64,000 bases of DNA from positions 125,913,001 through 125,977,000 of the forward strand of contig JASDFA010000003.1 of the NCBI GenBank assembly GCA_035772735.1, written 5' to 3'. The position numbers and the translations under genes were made by a program. Source of the DNA: Datura wrightii (lineage: Eukaryota > Streptophyta > Magnoliopsida > Solanales > Solanaceae). How positions within the stretch are numbered: the first letter of the stretch is position 1; every line of letters starts with the position of its first letter. Positions 20,982 to 31,815 of the stretch are shown here, piece after piece. The notes under the pieces are model-generated. The model saw only the letters and a program-made list of their open reading frames with translations, had not been told where the DNA came from and did not search any database.

Positions 20982-22747
20982 AGAGGCTCAAGGAGTTCTT
21001 CTTTCACCCTTTTACTTTATGCTTTATTCCTCTAGCACTAGGGACGGTGTGCCTAATTAAGTGTGGGGTGGGAGAAGCGAACTTCATATTACCATGCATG
21101 CTTTAATTTCTAAATTTGCACATGGTAGGCCTAGTTTTTTTTTTTGGATTTATGACTTATCATGCATGCCTGTGGTTTTGTAGTATTTTTTAGTTTTATT
21201 TATGGATTCCTCCGATTTTTGTTTTCAGTGCTTTTCCGGTGGATGGTCCCTTAGAACAGACTAGAGAGTCTAGATTTTTTATTTATTATTTATTTTTATT
21301 CATTGAGTCATGACTTTGCTCGATGATGGATGTATGACGATCGTCTTAAGGGTAAATTAGTCATTAGGAAGAACAAGAATTTGGACCTTCGAATGCAAGG
21401 TGCTTCACTTATGTATCGTTGAGACTTTATTAAATTCACTTAAGAATGCATGAAAAAGGTAAAAACGCTTAGTCTTTTGGGAACTTTTCTCTTGGACTTG
21501 AAAAGAAGAAATGGGCTTAATTATATTATGCATGCAATATGGATATATGTGTTTATGTGATCTTGATTTCCATTGTTAACCCATCTTGTGCCAATGCGTG
21601 AGGAATTATCTTTGATATACTCCATGTTTTTAAATTGATGTCTAGAACTTGTCTGGTTTGTATACAAAACGAAATAAGAATGATGGATTTAGGAAGTGAT
21701 ATAGGCGTTTCTTTGATAGCCTTTTATTTTTATCCTATTTTACCTACCTTGATTGTGATTATCCTAGTTAGCCAAGTTTGTGCCTTAATAGACCATGTTT
21801 CTTTAATTTACCAATTTACCATATGATGAGCCCCCAAGTGTACGAGTCGTACAAGTAATAAAGTGGCCCTTTTTAAGAGCCGGATGTCGAACCCACAGGA
21901 ACTAGTTCAGCAAATTATCAAGTTCAAGTGTTAATTAAGAAGTCAGTTTTAGAAGTTTTAGATAAATTATAATTAAATCTTAGTGGTGACATGAAATAAT
22001 ATGGAAGCAATACAAAACAAAACTAGAGTTAAGGTCGGATAATCATGCAATTCTACAATTCATAATGGGTAAAGTATGAAATTATCAATTGTTGTCTCAC
22101 ACAATTTGAATTGCATGTTCATGGTCTTCTGAACCTCTAAACATGACAAACTAGCCTCACTACTACATCGTTGAGCGAGGATGTCATTTCTAGTTCGTAG
22201 GCAATTCACTATGTGGATGTGGTTTATGGGGTTTATGCCCTTGATTGGGGACTTCCGTACCTCCAACCATTTAACCAAACTTAGCTTCACAACTACTCCT
22301 ACAAGTGGTGGAGTACAATTCTAAGTTGGTGTCTTTCTATCTTCCCATTTTATTAACCAAGCAAGGTAAATTCGGTATATTCCTATCCTAACCATAAATC
22401 TTATCAAAAGACAAGAACTTGCTTCCTACATTCTTATGTTCTTGCCTAGGTTTGCTCTTCCAAGCTTCCACCCAAGCTTAACCCACTTGTTTTCATGGTT
22501 ATCAAGCATAAAAACAACAATAATAAAGATTGTAATACAAAACAACAACTAACAACTCAACTCAAAATGAACCTAAGCAAATACAATCATATCCATGGCC
22601 TCAACCCTAGATGGAGGGTTTTAGCCACCCATATTTGTACAAATACTCAAAACCATGTTTATAGTAGTTTACTTACATGTATAGATAAAAAGAAATGAAG
22701 AAAAGATTAACCCAAGAGGAGTTCTCCAAGTCTCCTTCGCGCCTCCC
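20982..22747. repeat. Flank X, copy 2
   Basis: Counterpart of 11557-13319. The plus strand holds Z 3'-internal sequence (20982-21823) with GTGTGGGGTGGG at about 21059-21072, which resembles the G-rich sequence found before Athila 3' LTRs. The Y LTR start follows. Beyond 22747 the sequence runs on smoothly through the Y LTR, so copy 2 is the original locus and copy 1 the duplicate. Confidence 0.9.
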
Positions 22748-23235
22748 TTCGGTTTTTCCAGAAAATCGCTTGTGCCCTAATTTTGGGGCAAGGTTCCTGT
22801 TTATAGTAAATGAGAATCTACAGATTTTTTGCCTGTGGTGGAATGGAAACGTGTCACGGAGGTGAACACGGAGCCTTGCCTCCATGACACGGAGGTAACG
22901 CGTACCCTCACTGGAATATTCCAAAAAATGCAATTTTCGGCCAAGTGTTGCCGCATTGGCAGCGTGCCACGGCCCTTATCGCGCAGGGTGCCAGTTATTG
23001 CATGTTTTCTTGTTGACTTTCACGTTTTGCTCTTGATTCCATTCCTCCACTTCACAAAATCATGAATTAGTTTCTCAAATGCATTATTAACCTTCAAAAA
23101 CAAGGACTAATCATGTTGTTTAGTATATATTCACATTTACTTAAAATCACATGAGAATATATATAAATAAGTTGATAAACAAGACTAAATTGAGTTATAA
23201 AGTAGCACTTGGGTATGCAATTATGCCCAAGATCA
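21824..23235 (-). mobile_element. Y-family solo LTR with target duplication CCATA
   Basis: A 1412-bp LTR with TG...CA ends between identical CCATA duplications (21819-21823 and 23236-23240). On the minus strand it reads TGATCTTGGGCATAATTG, then the array with CACGGAGG words (22855-22990), a TATA-like ACTATAAAC at about 22801-22809, and a U5-like end. It is the third Y copy in the window and gives the best boundaries of the family. Confidence 0.92.
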
Positions 23236-23240
23236 CCATA

Positions 23241-24156
23241 CCCATTTGTTTATGATGAACCTGTTTTGGCCCTGGCCCTATCTTGGATATTATGAATCTC
23301 AACATAAGTAAAATGCTTATGTTGAGGGTGGCTAGAGTAGGGGTGTGTAAATGGTGGGAGCGGGAAGTATGGTGAATTGGAAGAAAAGAAAAAGGTGAAA
23401 TTTTGCTAAACAGGGAGAGTGATTGTTAGTGGGAAAACAACAAGAAAAAAGAATAGCTTTGAAAAATTGAAAATATATATATATGTGAATAAGCTCAAGG
23501 TTGAAAAATCCACACTAGTCACCTAAGTTGAAAAATACAAGGGGGTGTAAGGAGAAAATTGAGAAATTGAAGAATGTGCTAAAAAAATCAATGTGTTGTG
23601 AAGTATTAAAGTGATTGAGGAGGTTAGTAACTATCTTGGCCAAATAGTTTCTACCCATCCCTTAACCTACATTACAATCAAATTAAAGTCCTAATTGATC
23701 CTTGATTCATAATTCTATATTAGCGGAGTATTACACTAAGGACAAGCCTATGGGTCGTCGTTTGCCAGAATATTGAGTTCTTTGGGAGAGTGAGTGTATT
23801 TTGTTATATTTATGCCCAAGTTAATTTTATTTTATATCTTATGTGAAAGGGCATCTTTAAAAATAGTGAGGGACACAATGATAAGACTTTGGTAAATTTT
23901 GATTGCTAAACTGCATATAATTCATGTTGGCCCAAAATATGTCTTGATGAGATAATTTTCAAAAGCTAAGTGATTTCGAACTTTGACATTCTAATGTTGA
24001 TCCTATATGCATGCGAGTGAGTTTCTTGAGCTTCATTGATATGTCTCATGATCCTAAGTGTAAGTAGACCTATTCGTAGGATGAATTTTGTGTTTAAATG
24101 TGAGAAAGGAAATAGTAGATTGTTCAAAGACGAACAATAGTTTAAGTTGAGGATGT
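23241..24156 (+). other. Z 3' internal region and polypurine tract
   Basis: Non-coding. The block ATGCTTATGTTGAGGGTGG at about 23309-23330 is shared, in reverse complement, with W at about 26876-26905, where it lies between pol and the 3' LTR. This marks both as Athila-like. AGTTTAAGTTGAGGATGT before 24157 is a weak polypurine tract of the same type as those of W and E. No ORF is credible. Confidence 0.75.
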
Positions 24157-25673
24157 TGATGAAGGGCGTATTCACACACTTCATAGATGTATTTTTCCCA
24201 CACTTTATATTTTGACAACAAATTATGTGTGTTTTCATGTGTTTACGTTACATAATTATGAAAATGGCTAACACACGTGATGAGATGTTTTTAGGGCTTA
24301 AAATGATGAATTTGAAGGTATTTAAGGATTATTTATCAGATGTGAAGAAGTGGGATCGAAAGATGCAAAAATCAAAGTTTGCACGAGGTTGACACTACCA
24401 TGCACGAGGTATCCGCACACTAGCACAAGGCCAGGCGTGGCGCTGCAGCAAAAATGCCACATGGGCAGGCGCGAGGCGCCCCAATATTGGCGCTATAGGC
24501 CTTGCGATGCGCAACACATTCAGTGTTATGCCTGGCGCGCGACAGTCCCTCCTTTAGCACAATAGCACATGTGCAGCAACGCTCCTTCAAGCGCGTTGGC
24601 AGGCACACAGCAGCACTGGACGCGGCAGATTAATTGGTTTCCTACATCAACTAGGAAAAGGAAAATTTACAAATCCCAAGATAAATTCATCAGGGAACAA
24701 GGAAAACATAAATATACTACTATAAATACCCCTTTATTTTCATGTAATAAGGATATCTTCAAGAATTGAACTTTTAAGTTTGAAATTAGAGTATAAAGTT
24801 TTTGAGAACAATTAGAAGCCAAGTTTTAGACAAGTCTTAACACGTTTTGAAGACATACTTCGGGATACAATTGTAAAGTTGTTCTTCTTTATTTTTTCAA
24901 TAGTCAAGTGAATTTTTTCCTATCATTATTGTAAGTATTATTTTAAGCTTTTGTCTATGAATGCTATTAAATTACTTATGAAAATGATAGGCTAAAACTA
25001 CCACAACTAGGGTTGTGGGAACCATGATGAATTAACTAACTAGGGTTAGCACGAAGTGATTCTAAAATCAATACTAAACGCTTATATTGTATTCTCTTTA
25101 TCTTTAATGATTCTTGGTGGTGTACAACGTTAGGAAGTGCCTGAATTCTTTACTTGCTTTGGTCGAAGAGGTAGAGATTAGGAAAAGAGAATTACAATAG
25201 AGCCTTGATCTTGATGATCATTGTATTAACTTGAGTTGTGGTTGCAGGATAGTTATATCTGGAACTTAGTGATAACGGTTAGTTTGAAAAACTCATGAGA
25301 CTTGGTTGAGTAATTGAGGATATTCATTCAATAGGGATTGGTCGATCGTTTGAATGAACCTAAGTTATCAGTTCTATAAGTAAAGTATTGGAATAGATCA
25401 CTAGTGTAAAATCTGAAGTAGTTAAGGATCCATGGGGAACACTTACCCTAGTTAATTGCATAAATTTGGAAACAACCACCAACTTCTCAACATTGTTACT
25501 TATTTTTACAAATCCCCTCTCTTAGGTAATAATCGACTAAAAAAAGCTTAAGCACTAGAGTTTTTCTACATCCTTCCATATTCCCTGTGGGATCGACCTC
25601 AATCTCTAGTTGGGTTCTTTATTGACAACATCCGCTTCATACTTCAGTTGGAAGTGTAGTTTAAGCGTTATCA
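24157..25673 (+). repeat. Z 3' LTR (1517 bp)
   Basis: Runs from TGATGAAGGGCG to GCGTTATCA. Its second part matches 7725-8885. GC-rich U3 sequence (24380-24630) precedes TATAAATA at 24721-24728. A U5 block TGTGGGATCGACC lies at about 25586. It is followed by ACAGG, where W-LTR sequence resumes mid-LTR, so Z inserted into W's 3' LTR and the matching ACAGG should stand before Z's 5' LTR upstream of the window. Confidence 0.92.
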
Positions 25674-26053
25674 ACAGGTCGTACTTTCTTCTCTTAGCAG
25701 GAGTCTGACTCAGATGCACTTCTTCTGGATTTCATCATGACTTCCTCATCACGACTCATACAGGCCTGCTACGAATCATACTGGGTCTCGTGGTCACATC
25801 TTCTCAACCTTAACTTTCAGCAACTTCTCAAAGCTTCCAGTACGCCTCGTAGGTTCTTTCTACGATCTGTACTGTGGTCTGTACTTTTTGCTCGTTTTGC
25901 ATTTTTTCAGCTATCTTTTGCAATTTTTCAGTTCCAACACCTGTTTATCCTCTAACAAAAGAAAAAGTACCTCATATCCACATAAATACACCTAAGTCCA
26001 TGCTGTTTTCTTAGTTTTGAGCATCGAATGTGTTGCAAATCCACAGCACATCA
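25674..26053 (-). repeat. Element W 3' LTR, part left of window boundary missing
   Basis: Matches 31209-31577 of the W 5' LTR. It ends GCACATCA at 26053 beside a polypurine tract (minus strand CTTAAGTTGAGGGTGT). It is cut at 25674 by Z. The rest should lie upstream of the window beyond Z's 5' end. Confidence 0.9.
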
Positions 26054-27640
26054 ACACCCTCAACTTAAGACTTTTGCATGTCCTCAGGCAAAGAAAAGAA
26101 AAACTAAAACACGACGCTCAACTAGAAAATAGACTTAAGATATTATAGCCAATACTCAAACAAACCTGCAGTTTCTATACAAACTCTATTGACCCTTTCT
26201 CATGGAACTACATCAGCTAATGTACTACATGTGACCTCAAAACATCATAAACAGGGATCAAGAAATGTCATCTAACTATCAACAGACAGTCAAGTCATCA
26301 CCAATGTTTTTCACACAGACCAATAGTAAAAGCAAACATAATCCATGTACCCTCACACAAATGAAGTCCCCTCTCAGATATGAATTTTCAAACATAGAAT
26401 GGGACTAAACAAGTAAGGCACTCACTCTCACAAAGAAGTTACAAGTACTATGTGTCAGATACCATAGGCTTGACCTTATTTTCTTTGCTTTGGTTTTTGA
26501 GATGGTCGGCTTAGGATCACTATAGGGCTTGATATGGCTTATAATGTAGGCTCAAGGCTAAACATGATAAAGATGGAAAATTTTACAAATGACTATTCCT
26601 TCCTTTTCACTACATACATTCGCTATATCATTCACCTAATTCACCCTTTTATTCTTTCATTCCCCTTTTTCTCCTTTTGATTCACATTTGCATGGGTGTG
26701 GTGAGTTTTCACTTTTTTTCAGCATTTTCAAAATTTCTTTGAGCTTTATTTTTCAACATTTACAACATTTTTCATCCTTTTCTTTTCATCTCACCACACC
26801 TCAGTTTCCACCATTTCTTTCTTTTCTTTTCTTTTCCTTTCTTCCATTCCCGTCTTTTATGCACCCCTAGACTAGCCACCCTCAACTTAAGCATTTTGCT
26901 TATGTTGAGGTTCACAATATCCAAGGAAGGACCAGGGTAAAAATAGGTACGTCACAAAAAATGGGTACGGTTAATCAGTAAATCAAAAAAACATGGTCTA
27001 TTAAGGCTCAAACTTGGGATCAAGGGATTCATGCAACTTTTGGTAGGGAAATATAGGCAAAAAGTGATCTAAACAAATAATGGCCTATGATCATATCCTA
27101 ATCAACCATCCTTAGTCTATGCAGAGACCAACCAGACAAGTTCTAGATCTATAACACAATATCAAATTGACTAATATACCTCACTCACACATGGTACATG
27201 AACTATTTTCACCTCACCTATCTGGTTTATACATGGCTTAACGAAGCTACTCATGCTCACAAAATAAATGACATCCAAAGATCCACGACAGTCATGCATG
27301 TTGTCACAGATATAGAGCTAATGTATCAGAAATTTTTTAAATAGGGTCAATATTTTTAAAAAACCAAAACTAGTGCAATTTTCTTGGTTGAGTACTCCTA
27401 AGCTACTTTATAATTAAACAAAAATCAAAAAAATAAAAATCCTACACATGCCGATTCTACTAGATAGCATGTCTGAGGGAAAAGAAACACGACAAGAAAA
27501 ACCCTCAAACGGAACAAAAATCTCAAAAATCACAAGCACACCCTCTCCCCTTTTTGAAAAGTTAGCTTCATCCCCGAAGCATCATCTAGAAGATCATAGG
27601 GGAGAGGACATACTTGGGCTACTCATACTTCACCTGCCAT
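26054..27640 (-). other. Element W 3' untranslated region
   Basis: Long non-coding stretch between integrase and 3' LTR. It contains a pyrimidine-rich run (26640-26850; purine-rich in element sense) and the ATGCTTATGTTGAGG block shared with Z. Around 27448-27490 is a segment shared with E at about 49943-49980. No extra ORF like the one in E is present. Open frames here are low-complexity artefacts. Confidence 0.75.
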
Positions 27641-27695
27641 GGGTTGCCTCCCAATCAGCACCTGATTTAACGTCGCGGCACGACGTGACTTTTGT
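27640..27695 (-). other. Conserved post-pol block (element W)
   Basis: GGGTTGCCTCCCAATCAGC...TGATTTAACGTCGCGGCACGACG in plus coordinates. The same block is at 9085-9133 (reverse), 55890-55936 and 55977-56022. It overlaps the end of the integrase frame or lies just after it. Conservation across three different elements suggests a functional RNA or DNA site. Confidence 0.7.
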
Positions 27696-27701
27696 GAGTC
27701 C

Positions 27702-28990
27702 TCAAGCATCATCAAGGTATACTTCCACTATTCTTTTTAATTCTTCCTCATCTCCCGGATATACTTTTATTCTTTGCCTATTCACTTTAAATCTTTTTCC
27801 TTCTCTATTCTCAAGTTCCACTGCGTCATAAGGAGATACTTGCACTACTTTGTAAGGTCCCATCCATCTAGATTTCAACTTCCTAGGGTGCAACCAAAGT
27901 CTTGAATTAAAAAGTAGGACCAAATCACCTGGGCTGAACTCCCTTCTTGCAATCTTTTTGTCATGATAGATCTTCATTCTCTCTTTATAGATGGCTGCGC
28001 TCTCATAAGCCTTAAGTCAGAATTCATCCAACTCATTAAGCTGGCTAAGTCTTAACTTGGCAGCTTCGTTCCAGTTCATGTTCAACCTCAAAGCCCATAA
28101 TGCCTTATGTTCTAGTTCAACTGGTAAGTGGCATGCTTTGCCATACACCAACTGTTATGGAGATGAACAATAGGAGTCTTATAAGTTGTTCTATAAGCCC
28201 ACAGTGTGTCATCGAGCTTCCTTGACCAATACGTCTGGTTAGTATTTATTGTCTTGGTCAGAATGTTCTTGAATTTCCTGTTCAAAACTTCCACTTGTCC
28301 ACTCGAATAAGGGTGGTAAGGTGTGGCCACCTTATGCTTGACACCATATTTTTCCAACAAGGTTTTGAAGAGGTAATTGCAGAAGTGAGATCCAACATCA
28401 TTGATAATAGCCTTCGGAGTGCGAAACCTAGGAAAGATATGTTTCCTAAGGAATGCTATCATGCTTATGCCTTTATTATTCGGTAGGGCAATTGCCTCCA
28501 CCCATTTGGAGACATAATCCACAACCACAAAAATATACTTCATTCCATATGAGCTAACGAATGGTCCGATAAAGTCAACCCCCCATACATCAAACAACTC
28601 TACTTCCAAGATGGGCGTTATTGGTAACTCATGTCTACGAGTGATATTACCCAGCCTTTGGCATTGGTCACAAGACTTGGAAAAATCATACGCATCTTGA
28701 TGAATAGAGGGCCAGAAGAATCCACATTGTAGAATTTTATGTGTCGTTCTGACACCCTGTGATGACCTCCAACTGGCGATGAGTGACATGCCTCCAAAAT
28801 ACTCAGCATCTCTACTTCAGGGACACACCTACGAATGATACCATCTGTACAAATGCAGAATAAATATGGCTCATCCCAGTAATATCTACGGGCATCAAAT
28901 AAGAACTTCTTTTTCTGCTGAGGTGTTAGGTCTGCTGGTATCACATTACTAACCAAGTAATTTGCAAAGTCGGCAAACCAAGGAATCAAA
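27702..28990 (-). pseudogene. Element W integrase (Athila type, broken)
   Basis: Zinc-binding region: ACHSSPVGGHH in the frame ending near 28618, and SCDQCQRLGNITRR. Catalytic core: Asp in DVWGVDFIGPF, Asp in AIINDVGSHF and Glu in SGQVEVLNRKFKNIL, so the acidic triad survives although the usual SDGGSHF is altered. C-terminal domain 27702-27977: SPGDLVLLFNSRLWLHPRKL, then KSRWMGPYKVVQVSPYDAVE. Frames change near 28740 and at 28111-27978. The ATGCC...GPYKV style is that of Athila/Tat integrases. Confidence 0.9.
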
Positions 28991-29082
28991 TCCTGCTATG
29001 CAGCTAGTACCTGTTCGTCTGGGAAAGCATCATTGATATCAAACTCCATCCTCTCCTTTGCTTTAGACTCAAACATGGATAG

Positions 29083-29330
29083 ATGATTTGCCATCTGATT
29101 TTCTGTTCCCTTTCAGTCTTTCACCTCAAACTCAAATTCTTGGAGCAAGAGCACCCACCGAATCAATCTGGGCTTTGTATCCTTCTTGGACATCAAATAT
29201 CTCAATGTAGAATGGTATGTATGAATAATCACTCTGGTTCTAAGCAAATATGCTTGGAATTTTTCAAATGCAAAGGCCACTACCAGTCTGGTATAGGATA
29301 TATCACCCAGCATTTAACCACTTGATAATT
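29083..29330 (-). pseudogene. Element W RNase H C-terminal remnant
   Basis: Short in-frame stretch: YTRLVVAFAFEKFQAYLL, VIIHTYHSTLRYLMSKKD and RLIRWVLLLQEFEFEVKD. This is the end of the Athila RNase H, where DHAALRYLL-type sequence is usual (here TYHSTLRYLM, so the Asp is lost). It directly abuts the pre-RT segment at 29348, which means the RT and most of RNase H have been deleted. Confidence 0.85.
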
Positions 29331-29347
29331 TCCTTTTTGAAAAGTTC

Positions 29348-29860
29348 TTACATTCGAGGGTTCAGGAGGCACTGATGCTCTATACTTGGCTTACAACCTG
29401 GTTTAAGATGGATCTTATGGGTGCATATGCCTAGTAGGATTCCAATGATGTCAACTATGGTCCAGCTAATTGCCTTCTTGTATTTCTTCAAAATGCTCAC
29501 CAAGGCTTCCACCTGTTCATCTAACAGGTTCACTGCAATAATGACCGGCAAAGTGTTGTCCTCCCCAAGGAATGCATACATGATATGAGGAGGTAACGCT
29601 TTTAGTTCAAGGATTGGTGGCACCTCCACAGATGATTTGACCGGCAATGTTGAATAGTTCTTTAAGTCCAGGTCTAACTTCTTTGGGCTGAAGTTATATG
29701 ACCCTGTCCCATTTAAGGCATTAACCATATTTATGTATTTTGGATCTCCATCCTCTTCATAATTCATTATCACGGGTGCCAATGTATCATCAATCACAAT
29801 TTCTCCCACAGGTGTTGGCAGCTTGCTATGGTCCATTAGGATGTTTGAGTGAAAGCTCAT
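29348..29860 (-). pseudogene. Element W pre-RT spacer and RT N-terminus
   Basis: 170 codons reading ELKALPPHIMYAFLGEDNTL, PVIIAVNLLDEQVEALVSIL, AISWTIVDIIGILLGICTHK and KPSIEHQCLLNPRM. This is the very characteristic Athila segment between protease and RT. It stops exactly where the RT palm should begin, and the next sequence is the RNase H tail. Gag and protease are also absent between this and the primer site (29861-29979). Confidence 0.88.
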
Positions 29861-29979
29861 TCCTTTGATGTATCCTAACAGTCACTAAAGAAAAAACAAA
29901 GAAAATCAAATAAAAACATAAAAAGTAATGTAACCACCAACAGGTCAATTACAAGCTAATATCCTAGTTTCAGCCATAT

Positions 29980-29997
29980 TCCCCGGCAACAGTGCCA
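29980..29997 (-). promoter_or_regulatory. Element W primer binding site (tRNA-Asp type)
   Basis: The minus strand reads TGGCACTGTTGCCGGGGA, the tRNA-Asp site with two changes compared with Z at 8891. It lies five bases from the LTR. Confidence 0.88.
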
Positions 29998-30002
29998 CTT
30001 TT

Positions 30003-31577
30003 TGATAACTCTCAAACCACACCTCTTACTGAAGTGATAAGCGGACGTTGTCAATAAAGAACCCAACTAGAGGTTGGGATCGATCCCAAAGGGAATAGGG
30101 AGACAGGATTATAGCAAGTAACTGAACTTGTAAGGTAGTTACTTCAAAATAGGGGGATTCTAAAGAAAATCAATAATAAAAGAAAATATCAAAATTCTGA
30201 TATTAAGTCAATATCAAAGGATAAATAGGGTTTGTGTTCCCCATGGGTTCATAACTGCTTCCGGTATACACTCGTGATTATCACCAATACTTACTTATAG
30301 AACTTGATAACTTAGGTTCATTCAAACGACCGACAAGTCCCTATTGAATGACTATACTCAAACACTCGACCAAGTTTCATGAGCTACTACCTGTTATCAC
30401 TAAGTTCCAGATTTAACTATCCTGCGACCACAGCTCAAGTTAATACAATGATTATCAATATCAAGGCTTCGTTGTAATTCTCTTTTCCTAATCTCTAACT
30501 CTTTGACCAAAGAAAGTAAAGAATTCAGGCATGTCCTAACACTGCACACCGTTAAGAAATATTTAAGCATGAAATGAATAAAATATAAGTGTTTGTATTG
30601 GTTTTAAGATCACTTTGTGTAACCCCAGATTGTTAATTCACCATGGTTCCCACAACCCTAGGTATGGAGGTTTTAGCCTCTCATAGTTGCAAGGTTGTGA
30701 TTTGCATTCATGATTAAGAATAAAAATCAATACTTACAATAATGATTGAGAAAAACACTTCCTTCAATTACTCCACAAAAATCTTGAAAAACAAGTAGCA
30801 AGAACAAGATGAATTCAAGAACAGGTTGATCACAAGTTAAGACCAACTTAATTCTCTCTCTCTTAAGGTTTCTACTCTCTAAAACTATCAAACTGATGTC
30901 CTTCTATAAAAATAAAACCCAAAACATATTTATACAGACACAAGAATCCTTTTCCTAAGCCAATAGGGTGAATTTCCATATCTATCGTCGTTAGTGCCAC
31001 GACTCGACCTATGATCCGTAGCATGCTCCTATGACCCGCAGCTTCCTCTCGTACAATCTCAACTGGCTAAATTCTGGCTAGCTGTTGGATCTGGGTATGA
31101 CTCGTACCATCAACTCACGACTCGTACTAAGCTCCCGTACTTTGAATCAGATATTTTGAAGTTTTTTTGAAGTTCATCACGACCAGAATGGTACGACTCG
31201 TACCTTCATCTTACAGGTCATACTTTCTTCTCGTAGAAGGAGTCAGACTCAAATGCACTTTTTCTAGATTTCATCACGATTCATACAGGCCCTCTACGAA
31301 TCGTATTGGGACTCGTGGGTCACATCTGTTCGACCTTAAATTTCAACAACTTCTAACCGTAAGCAGTACAACTCGGAGGTCTTTCCTATGATCCATACTG
31401 TGGTCTGCACTTTTTACCCATTATGCACTTTTTAAGCTATCTTTTGCAATTTTCAAGTGCAACACCTGTTTATCTTGTAACAAAAGGAAAGTTCCTCATA
31501 TCCACATAAATACACCTAAGTCCATGCTGTTTTCTTAGTTTTAAGCGTCGAATGTGCTGCAAATCCATAGCACATCA
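30003..31577 (-). repeat. Element W LTR 1 (1575 bp)
   Basis: Plus-strand ends are TGATAACTCTC and GCACATCA. On the minus strand the ACGASTCGT word array (about 30985-31400), including a perfect GTACGACTCGTAC at 31191-31203, precedes a TATA box (reverse of 30926-30935). The U5 block with GGGATCGATCCCAAAGGGAAT is at about 30078. It is flanked by W internal sequence on the left (with primer site) and by a second internal remnant on the right. Confidence 0.92.
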
Positions 31578-31815
31578 GCTATGCGGGCATCTCTTTTATC
31601 CTGTTTCTCCATCTTGTGCAGTGCTCATTTGATTTTTGGATTCAATGGAATAAGGGGATCTCCGCTACTCCGAGTGCTTGGCATTTACCGGAAAACAGCC
31701 TGTGGGTATCAAGAAAAATAAAAAGAAAACGTAATTAAGAAAATAACTATCAAAAAGTCAAATACAAGCAAATAATCTAGTCTTAGCCATATTTCCCGGC
31801 AATAGTGCCACTTTT
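31578..31815 (-). other. Second W internal remnant with primer binding site
   Basis: Only 238 bases separate two W LTRs. The right end (31793-31810) is a decayed tRNA-Asp primer site (minus strand TGGCACTATTGCCGGGAAA), so the LTR to its right is a 5' LTR. The left part (for example AGTGCTCATTTGATTTTTGG) has no counterpart elsewhere in the window and shows no ORF. It looks like the internal region of a tandem copy reduced to its first quarter-kilobase. Confidence 0.8.

Larger units (their letters stand above)
6242..25673 (+). mobile_element. Element Z: gutted Athila-like retrotransposon, host of B and the Y insertions
   Basis: 5' LTR pieces (6242-6312, 7725-8885), primer site, short non-coding interior (8909-9260, 20982-21823, 23241-24156) and 3' LTR (24157-25673). 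Excluding insertions, the interior is only about 2.1 kb and has no gag, pol or extra ORF. It is therefore either a deletion derivative or a non-autonomous family that depended on an Athila-type helper. All insertions into it occurred after it landed in W. Confidence 0.85.

Noticed and set aside
26688..26870. Phe/Ser-rich short protein on the plus strand
   Set aside because: Pyrimidine tract; in element sense it is the purine-rich sequence before W's 3' LTR.
27448..27831. 127-codon plus-strand open frame
   Set aside because: Antisense to the W integrase C-terminus and low-complexity at its ends.
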